From positions 1-29,035 of the forward strand of contig CALAYR010000123.1 in assembly GCA_937894805.1 (NCBI GenBank): DNA of 29,035 nt. Direction: 5' to 3'. Shown one piece after another: positions 23,916-29,035 of the stretch. The position numbers were made by a program, and so were the translations under genes. Within the stretch, counting starts at the first letter, position 1, and every line of letters starts with the position of its first letter. The DNA is from an uncultured Acidimicrobiaceae bacterium. GTDB taxonomy: Bacteria; Actinomycetota; Acidimicrobiia; Acidimicrobiales; RAAP-2. The notes below the pieces were generated by a model. The model saw only the letters and a program-made list of their open reading frames with translations, ran no database searches and was not told the DNA's origin.

Positions 23916-24707
23916 ATGTCCCGCCACCGCCTTCTCGCCACCATTGTCGCTATCGCTGCCCTCGTAGGAACGACCACGGGCATCGTCATGGCTGCCACCG
24001 ACTCCAGTGCCAACGCCTCGCCATACGCACTCAATGGCAAAGTCCCCAAGACGGCCGCCATGTCTTTTTCTATTGCTAACTCCGACGGCGTGGCCATCAC
24101 TGGTCATATGAACGTCGACATGGTGAAGAATCGGGTCGACGGCGAAATCGATATTCCCTTCATCTTGGTCATGGCGCGAATCCGTATTCGAGAAGTCAAC
24201 GACAAGCTCTACCTCGGTGCCGGCGCCTTCAAATCAATGGCCGAGGCTGAATGGTTGGCTGCACCACTGAACACGAATCTCGACCTAACCGGCCTGGCTC
24301 TCACCATGGCTAAGCCGGAATTCGATTTGATGCCTAAGGAGTTGGGTGCGGTCGAAATCACCACCGAAGGTGACATCACCGTCCGGACCTACCACCTGAA
24401 TTCGAAAGCCCTTGGTCTCCCGACTTCAGGCGATGTCACGCTCGTCTTTCGCACCGCCAGCGAGGGTCAAGTTATTGGCCTGACCGTGACGGTGAAGGCT
24501 GCGGGCCAGGACATGACGATTTCACTAACCATGGATTCCTACAACAGCCCCGTCACCATTGAGGTGCCCAAGCCTTCATCGGTGAAGCCCTTGACGTCGA
24601 ATTCACTGCAGCAAATAGCCGGTAACAATGACACCTTGATGCAGTTGTTGAATGGTCTGATGTCCGGCGGCAACCTGTCAGGACTGGGAAGCAGTCTCAG
24701 CCTGTAG
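23916..24707 (+). CDS. Secreted protein of unknown function, LppX/LprG-like layout
   Basis: A 263-residue protein with a classical signal peptide: positive MSRHR, hydrophobic LLATIVAIAALVGTTTGIVMA, and likely cleavage after VMA or ANA near residues 27-34. The mature part is mostly beta-strand, with alternating polar and hydrophobic stretches (MNVDMVKNRVDGEIDI, IREVNDKLYLGAG, VTLVFRTASEGQVIGLTVTV). It ends the fold with VTIEVPKPSSV before a Ser/Asn/Gly-rich tail. The repeated strand pattern resembles mycobacterial LppX/LprG lipid-binding proteins, but there is no lipobox Cys, so it would be secreted or bound otherwise. This is weak fold-level inference. No neighbour suggests a partner. Confidence 0.75.
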   Translation: MSRHRLLATIVAIAALVGTTTGIVMAATDSSANASPYALNGKVPKTAAMSFSIANSDGVAITGHMNVDMVKNRVDGEIDIPFILVMARIRIREVNDKLYLGAGAFKSMAEAEWLAAPLNTNLDLTGLALTMAKPEFDLMPKELGAVEITTEGDITVRTYHLNSKALGLPTSGDVTLVFRTASEGQVIGLTVTVKAAGQDMTISLTMDSYNSPVTIEVPKPSSVKPLTSNSLQQIAGNNDTLMQLLNGLMSGGNLSGLGSSLSL

Positions 24708-24713
24708 GGCTAG

Positions 24714-24733
24714 TTTCCACCTCACGGTGGGAA
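24714..24733. terminator. Short hairpin between convergent genes
   Basis: TTTCCACC (24714-24721) pairs with GGTGGGAA (24726-24733) across a TCAC loop, with one G-T pair. It lies after the secreted-protein stop and across the end of the FAD oxidoreductase gene. Neither side has a T tract, so a role as a bidirectional terminator is only possible. Confidence 0.3.
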
Positions 24734-26122
24734 GGACTCCAAAAGCTGCTCTAAGAGTGTCGATGCTCGACTCGTTTTCCCCTGGTGCTCTTCAACGTGG
24801 TCAGAACGCTTAGCCAGCGCCAGTCCGGTGTTAATGCCGAGCCAGCGGACCGGCTCAACCGGCCAACGCTTGGAGTGGTGGTGGACGAACGGTAACCCAG
24901 TCAGTTCTGTAGCGGTGTCGGGCTGGGTGATGAGGTCGGCCAAAGCCTGACCCGCCACGTAGGCCAAGACGACACCATCACCGGTGTAACCCCCGGCGGA
25001 TGCCAGTCCGGTGCGGTGATCAACGTTGACCGAGGGCATCATGTCGCGTGGCATTGCGAGCGGTCCGCCCCAACGGTGAGTGATGTCACCAGGCAGATTG
25101 GGGAAGAGGTCCCGCAGCGTCCCTTCGAGGAGCTGGAAGACCTTGTCGTCATAGTCGTAGCTGGGCTGGATGGAAGAACCGAAGTGGTACGGCGCACCTC
25201 GTCCACCGAACGCAATCCGATTATCTTCGGTCCGTTGGCCGTAAATGATCATGTGTCGATCATCGGCGAAGGTTTCGTACTCACGAAAGCCAGTGGAGTC
25301 CCAGAAGGACGCCGGCAGAGGTTCGGTGGCAATCATGAGTGAGTAGATCGGAGCTACCGCACGACGTAGTCCCGGGAGGCGAACGGTGAAGGCTTCAGTC
25401 GCTCGGACCACATAGTTCGCCGTGATAGTTCCACCGCGAGTCACGATGCGAGCCCGCCGCGTAGACGTGGCCCCCTCGACAGCCGTTGCCGTGGTGTTCT
25501 CGTAGATGGCGACACCGCGCTCTAGTAGGCGGTCGGCGAGACCTCTCACCACGCGAGCGGGGTTGATGCGGGCACAGTGGGGAGCAAAGGTCGCACCAAA
25601 GAGACCGGGTAGATCTGCTCGCTGTCGCGCTTCGTCACTCGAGAGCCACGCCAGTTCGTCGCCAAATCCCCGCTCACTGTTCTGCGTGACCTGGTGCCGT
25701 AGTCGCTCGGCTTGAATCTCACTTCGAGCGAATGTCAACGTGCCACCTTGGCGATAGTGGCCATTGATGCCATCGTTACTCAGCGCTTCGCCCAAGGTAG
25801 CCACGGCTCGGTTGAGTGCGTGGTGCAGCGGGGAGACCGAGTCCTCGCCAAATCGCTTCGCGAGCGTCCAGTCGCTGACCGGAAACAGCGCCGAAGCCCA
25901 GCCGCCGTTGCGTCCCGACGCACCAAAGCCGCAGACGGACTGCTCAACCACCGCAATACGCAACGCAGGGTCTCGCTCGAGCAACTCTCGGGCCGTCCAC
26001 AGTCCCGTGAAGCCACCGCCGACGATGGCGACATCGACGTCCAGATTTTCACTCAGCGACGGGCGTGGCGCAACCGGACCATCAAGCGCTTCCCACCACA
26101 TGGAACGCGGTGGTGTGAGCAT
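24722..26122 (-). CDS. FAD-dependent amine oxidoreductase (DAO family, PuuB-like)
   Basis: A 466-residue D-amino-acid-oxidase-fold flavoprotein. The FAD motif is VAIVGGGFTGLWTARELL (31-48), with Glu60 for the ribose. The CGFGASGRNGGW segment (64-75) and a C-terminal WGGPLAMPRDMMPSVN plus GGYTGDGVVLAYVAGQALADL are typical of gamma-glutamylputrescine oxidase and related amine oxidases. It would oxidise a secondary or primary amine to an aldehyde using O2 or another acceptor. No gamma-glutamylputrescine synthetase (PuuA) is visible, so the substrate could be a gamma-glutamyl polyamine, a free polyamine or an N-methyl amino compound. It starts two bases after the aminotransferase stop and so is the third gene of the Lrp-led operon. 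Confidence 0.86.
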   Translation of the reverse strand: MLTPPRSMWWEALDGPVAPRPSLSENLDVDVAIVGGGFTGLWTARELLERDPALRIAVVEQSVCGFGASGRNGGWASALFPVSDWTLAKRFGEDSVSPLHHALNRAVATLGEALSNDGINGHYRQGGTLTFARSEIQAERLRHQVTQNSERGFGDELAWLSSDEARQRADLPGLFGATFAPHCARINPARVVRGLADRLLERGVAIYENTTATAVEGATSTRRARIVTRGGTITANYVVRATEAFTVRLPGLRRAVAPIYSLMIATEPLPASFWDSTGFREYETFADDRHMIIYGQRTEDNRIAFGGRGAPYHFGSSIQPSYDYDDKVFQLLEGTLRDLFPNLPGDITHRWGGPLAMPRDMMPSVNVDHRTGLASAGGYTGDGVVLAYVAGQALADLITQPDTATELTGLPFVHHHSKRWPVEPVRWLGINTGLALAKRSDHVEEHQGKTSRASTLLEQLLESFPP

Positions 26123-26124
26123 GA

Positions 26125-27543
26125 CTACAGGAGGTGGAGAGAGTCTTCGAGAACTTCGCGAAGTGTGCCGACCATCCAGTCAATCTCCGAACGACCCACG
26201 ATAAGTGGTGGGGCGAACTGAACGACAGGGTCGCCACGGTCGTCAGAGCGACAGATGAGACCACGACGGAAGAGTTCGGGGGAGAGGTGGCCCCGCAGCA
26301 AGTACTCGGCCTCGTCACCTTCGAATGTCTCCTTGGTGCCCTGGTCCTTCACGAGCTCGACACCGTAGAAGTAGCCGGTGCCACGAATGTCGCCAACGAT
26401 TGGAATATCGCGCAGCGTCTCGAGGGCGCTACGGAAGTAGTCCTGGTTATTGGTGACGTTTTCGAGGACGTGCTCGGTCTCGATGATGTCGATCACCTTG
26501 AGCGCCACGGCGGCCGACGTGGGGTGTCCGGCCCACGTAAAGCCGTGGAGGAAGGACTCGTCGCCGTGGAGGAACGGTTCAGCAATGCGGTCCGAGACAA
26601 CCATGGCACCCAGCGGGGCGTAACCGGCAGTCAGGCCCTTGGCCGTGACCATGATGTCGGGAACGAAGTCGTACTTCTGTCCCCCGAACCAGGTGCCAAG
26701 GCGACCGTAGGCGCAGATGACTTCGTCCGAGACGAGCAGCACGCCGTAGCGGTCACAGATCTCGCGAACCTTCTGGAAGTAACCCGGGGGAGGCGTGAGA
26801 CAGCCACCGGCGTTTTGCACGGGCTCGAGGAAGACGGCCGCGACCGTGTCGGGGCCTTCGCGCAAGATGGCCTCTTCAATCTGCGACGCGTTCCATTCGC
26901 CAAAGGCTGCCGGGTTCGCTTGGTACATCGCAGAACGGTAGGTGTTGGTGTTGGGAATCTTGATTGCACCAGGAACGAGTGGTTCAAAGGGTGTGCGGTA
27001 GGACTGTACTGACGTAATCGTCAGTGCGCCCATGGTGGTGCCGTGGTACGCGATATCGCGACTGATGACCTTGTAACGGTCGGACTCGCCACGGAGGCGG
27101 TGGTACTGGCGGGCCAGCTTCCAGGCTGACTCCACGCCTTCGCCACCACCACTGGTGAAAAAGACGCGATTGAGATCGCCCGGGGCCAACGACGCCAGCT
27201 TCTCGGCCAGTTCAATGGCGCGGGGGTGGGCGTAGGTCCAAATCGGGAAGTACTCGAGTTCGCTCATTTGCTGAGCGGCTACGGCGGCGATATCGCGACG
27301 GCCGTGCCCTAATGAAGAAGTAAAGAGACCTGAGATGCCGTCCAGGTAACGGTTTCCTCGTGCGTCGTAGACGTACGCACCTTCTCCTCGCACCATGACG
27401 GGGATGTCTGAGGTTTCCGAATACGAACCCAGCCGAGAAAAGTGCATCCAGAGATGCCGGCGAGCCCGCTCGGAGAGCGTATGGCTCTCGTGTTCGGGAT
27501 TGGCAACGGTCATGCCGTCGCTGATGATTTCGTGCAGTGTCAT
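26125..27543 (-). CDS. Class III aminotransferase, putrescine:pyruvate type
   Basis: A 472-residue PLP aminotransferase of class III. The PLP lysine is about Lys302 in VTAKGLTAGYAPLGAM. Other motifs are the SGGGEGVESAWKLARQYH cofactor loop, RDIAYHGTTMGALT and VLLVSDEVICAYGRLG, with the catalytic Asp in SDEV. The sequence resembles SpuC-like putrescine/polyamine-pyruvate transaminases, which convert putrescine to 4-aminobutanal. An omega-amino acid or beta-alanine substrate is possible. The ATG at 27543 is chosen because it overlaps the regulator's stop as ATGA, showing translational coupling. A GTG at 27555 would be the longer choice. The product aldehyde would feed the divergent aldehyde dehydrogenase. 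Confidence 0.9.
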   Translation of the reverse strand: MTLHEIISDGMTVANPEHESHTLSERARRHLWMHFSRLGSYSETSDIPVMVRGEGAYVYDARGNRYLDGISGLFTSSLGHGRRDIAAVAAQQMSELEYFPIWTYAHPRAIELAEKLASLAPGDLNRVFFTSGGGEGVESAWKLARQYHRLRGESDRYKVISRDIAYHGTTMGALTITSVQSYRTPFEPLVPGAIKIPNTNTYRSAMYQANPAAFGEWNASQIEEAILREGPDTVAAVFLEPVQNAGGCLTPPPGYFQKVREICDRYGVLLVSDEVICAYGRLGTWFGGQKYDFVPDIMVTAKGLTAGYAPLGAMVVSDRIAEPFLHGDESFLHGFTWAGHPTSAAVALKVIDIIETEHVLENVTNNQDYFRSALETLRDIPIVGDIRGTGYFYGVELVKDQGTKETFEGDEAEYLLRGHLSPELFRRGLICRSDDRGDPVVQFAPPLIVGRSEIDWMVGTLREVLEDSLHLL

Positions 27544-28061
27544 TTGGTTCCCCAAGCGTAGGTTTGCTTTGCCAACTTCAAGTAGAGAAAGGTCTCAACT
27601 TCAGTCACGCCTGGAATACTCCGGATGGAGTCATTCAGCAGGTGGACCAAGGCGTTGTCATCAACGGCAATAACTTCGGCAATGATGTCGAAGCTCCCGG
27701 CCGTCATAACGACGTAGTTGGCTTCCTCGATCGATGCAATCTTGTCGGCCACGGTGCGGACGTCTCCTTGGACGCGCACGCCGATCAGTGCTTCTCGGCC
27801 GTAGCCAAGTTGCAGTGGATCGGTGATGGCCACAATCTGCATCACACCCGCGTCACGAAGACGTTGCACGCGCCGACGAACAGCGGCCTCCGAGAGACCG
27901 ACGTCGTTGGCGATCGCCCCGTAAGGACGGCGACCATCGCGCTGAAGAAGTTCGACAATGCGCCGGTCGACAGAGTCGAGGCCAGTGGAGGTCGAGATGA
28001 TCTCGACGTCTGACTTCTTGGGGACCTTCTTGGGTCCTTTGTCTGCAGTTTGTCCTGGCAT
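27540..28061 (-). CDS. Lrp/AsnC-family transcriptional regulator
   Basis: A 173-residue Lrp/AsnC protein. A basic N-terminal tail (KGPKKVPKK, 8-16) precedes the AsnC-type helix-turn-helix (LDSVDRRIVELLQRDGRRPY through AAVRRRVQRLRDAGV, ~28-73). A RAM effector domain follows (~88-165: LIGVRVQGD, VMTAGSFDIIAEV, IPGVTEVETFLYL). These regulators bind amino acids or related amines through the RAM domain as octamers. As first gene of the amine-catabolic operon and divergent from the aldehyde dehydrogenase, it is probably the local regulator, autoregulated from the 195-bp region between them. The ATG at 28061 has AAGG nine bases upstream. Its stop overlaps the aminotransferase start. Confidence 0.93.
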   Translation of the reverse strand: MPGQTADKGPKKVPKKSDVEIISTSTGLDSVDRRIVELLQRDGRRPYGAIANDVGLSEAAVRRRVQRLRDAGVMQIVAITDPLQLGYGREALIGVRVQGDVRTVADKIASIEEANYVVMTAGSFDIIAEVIAVDDNALVHLLNDSIRSIPGVTEVETFLYLKLAKQTYAWGTK

Positions 28062-28134
28062 TTTTTGAACCTTGCTCGGTAGTCGTCTCCGACTCCGTGG
28101 CTACGGATATCGTCACTCTAGCGCATATCACCAC

Positions 28135-28162
28135 GCAATTAGTCGCTCATGGGGCTAATTGC
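28135..28162. promoter_or_regulatory. Perfect inverted repeat, candidate Lrp/AsnC operator
   Basis: GCAATTAG (28135-28142) and CTAATTGC (28155-28162) are perfect 8-bp inverted arms around a 12-bp spacer. The site lies between the divergent regulator and aldehyde dehydrogenase. The AT-rich symmetric arms are of the kind AsnC-family proteins bind. The assignment to the neighbouring regulator is inference. Confidence 0.5.
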
Positions 28163-28184
28163 TTCGAAATTCTTCGTAAATGAG

Positions 28185-28242
28185 TTGCCAGACCCCGTAT
28201 TTATATGGCAAAGTGGGCGAGGTAGCGTTACGCCAAGGTAAC
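28185..28242. promoter_or_regulatory. Two further inverted repeats and AT-rich promoter core before the aldehyde dehydrogenase
   Basis: TTGCCA (28185-28190) is inverted as TGGCAA (28206-28211), with the AT-rich TATTTATAT (28199-28207), the best -10 candidate, largely in the loop. GTTAC (28227-28231) is inverted as GTAAC (28238-28242), just ahead of the ribosome binding site GGAGGAG (28245-28251). With the 28135-28162 repeat this makes three symmetric sites in about 110 bp. Confidence 0.4.
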
Positions 28243-28256
28243 CCGGAGGAGTCAGC

Positions 28257-29020
28257 ATGCGTCGATTGGCCAACTACATCGGCGGCGAGTACGTCGCACC
28301 AACCTCAGGGAAGTATGTCGAACTGCTGAGTCCGGTGACGGGGCAGCCCTTTGCCGAAATGCCGATCTCAAATGGTGCCGATATCGACGCCGCCGTCCAG
28401 TCAGCGGCTCGCGCCTTTGAGTCGTGGCGTCGCACCACACCGAGCGAGCGCTCGGGCTACCTCCTAAAGATCGCCGACGCCATTGAAGCTCGCGCCGAAG
28501 AAATCGTCGCGATCGAATCGGAGAACTGTGGCAAGGTCATCGCCGTCACGATGAGTGAAGAAGTGCCTCCGATGGTGGATCAGATTCGTTTCTTTGCCGG
28601 GGCCGCTCGCGTACTGGAAGGCCGCGGAGCCGCGGAGTACATGGAGGGTCACACCAGCTACGTGCGCCGTGAGCCGATTGGTGTCTGTGGTGCCGTGACG
28701 CCGTGGAACTACCCGATGATGATGGCGGTCTGGAAGTGGGCACCCGCCCTCGCCGCTGGTAACACCATGGTCTTAAAGCCCTCGGACACCACTCCGGCCT
28801 CGACATTGTTCATGGCCGAAATCATGGGTGAGATTCTTCCTCCCGGTGTCTTCAACGTCGTCTGCGGAGACCGTGACACTGGTCGCGCTCTGGTGGAGCA
28901 CCCCATCCCCGCCATGGTCTCGGTGACGGGATCAGTACGCGCCGGTATGGAAGTTGCCTCCAGCGCCTCCAAGACTCTCAAGCGCGTCCACCTCGAGCTC
29001 GGGGGCAAGGCCCCAGTAGT
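28257..29020 (+). CDS. Aldehyde dehydrogenase, gamma-aminobutyraldehyde dehydrogenase-like (3' cut off)
   Basis: The first ~254 residues of an NAD-dependent aldehyde dehydrogenase. The sequence closely follows E. coli PatD (YdcW) over RFFAGAARVLEGRGAAEYM and EGHTSYVRREPIGV, with PWNYP, LKPSDTTP, the NAD loop VTGSVRAG and general-base Glu247 in LELGGK. The catalytic Cys would lie beyond the end. It should oxidise 4-aminobutanal to GABA, completing putrescine degradation with the divergent aminotransferase. The ATG at 28257 has a strong ribosome binding site (GGAGGAG). Genuine coding sequence stops after the V-V of GGKAPVV, where family members continue with a FDDAD-like stretch. The remaining 15 bases are adapter, so the truncation is an assembly artefact, not a pseudogene. 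Confidence 0.9.
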
Positions 29021-29035
29021 AGATCGGAAGAGCAC
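29021..29035 (+). other. Illumina TruSeq adapter remnant at the contig end
   Basis: AGATCGGAAGAGCAC is the exact 5' start of the Illumina TruSeq read adapter. It replaces the conserved residues expected after GGKAPVV in the aldehyde dehydrogenase with DRKS. These bases should be trimmed and not read as biology. Confidence 0.96.

Noticed and set aside
26134..27012. A 292-codon open frame on the plus strand opposite the aminotransferase
   Set aside because: Antisense shadow of a well-supported class III aminotransferase, with no motif and no ribosome binding site.
28709..29035. A minus-strand frame entering from the right end of the window
   Set aside because: Its first codons are the reverse complement of the adapter, and the rest is antisense to the aldehyde dehydrogenase.
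1..29035. CRISPR arrays, insertion sequences, tRNA or rRNA genes
   Set aside because: No regularly spaced direct repeats, transposase motifs with terminal repeats, or cloverleaf/rRNA signatures were seen on reading both strands. Short RNAs cannot be excluded by eye.

Overview
The window reads as a chromosomal segment of a moderately GC-rich actinobacterium, plausibly a member of Acidimicrobiia (class level is inference). The support is a mycothiol-dependent maleylpyruvate isomerase-family protein, an F420-type luciferase-like oxidoreductase, an actinobacterial imuA'-imuB-dnaE2 mutasome cassette behind a CGAAC-N4-GTTCG LexA box, and many starts that look leaderless, with TANNNT at -12 to -7. 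The genome is compact. Coding density is high, convergent genes often share stop-codon bases, and only one gap exceeds 300 bp. I see no mobile elements, tRNAs, rRNAs or CRISPR arrays.

Layout: 1-1419 holds the 3' end of an F420-type oxidoreductase, a strong terminator and an alpha/beta hydrolase. 1416-5197 (minus) is a heterodimeric ABC exporter pair, preceded (minus) by an amidase (5237-6712). 6771-9490 is a pyrimidine-salvage locus: upp (plus), a yeast FCY1-like cytosine deaminase and an NCS1 nucleobase permease (both minus). Together these could import cytosine, deaminate it to uracil and make UMP. A mycothiol-family enzyme (9582-10244) and an orphan Tat-exported family 5 solute-binding protein (10592-12445, with a UUCG terminator) follow. 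12512-15749 holds an MFS transporter, an SDR-fold protein whose catalytic tetrad is entirely replaced, and a CadD-like/hemolysin III-like membrane gene pair. 15816-18488 holds a PLP-dependent Thr/Ser dehydratase, an SRAP (YedK/HMCES) DNA-protein crosslink protein and a membrane fatty-acid desaturase-type enzyme.

18574-23424 is the SOS mutagenesis cassette imuA'-imuB-dnaE2. Its genes are linked by two TGATG stop/start overlaps, and a LexA operator covers the start of imuA'. Its ImuB is unusually short and appears to lack the fingers and little-finger regions while keeping a clamp-binding motif. Next come a small helical protein and a secreted protein with divergent promoters (23421-24707).

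24722-29020 is a putrescine/amine-catabolic divergon: a minus-strand operon of Lrp/AsnC regulator, class III aminotransferase and FAD amine oxidoreductase, facing a gamma-aminobutyraldehyde dehydrogenase-like gene across a regulatory region rich in inverted repeats. The last 15 bases (29021-29035) match the start of the Illumina TruSeq adapter and are almost certainly a contig-end artefact, so the aldehyde dehydrogenase is cut off artificially.
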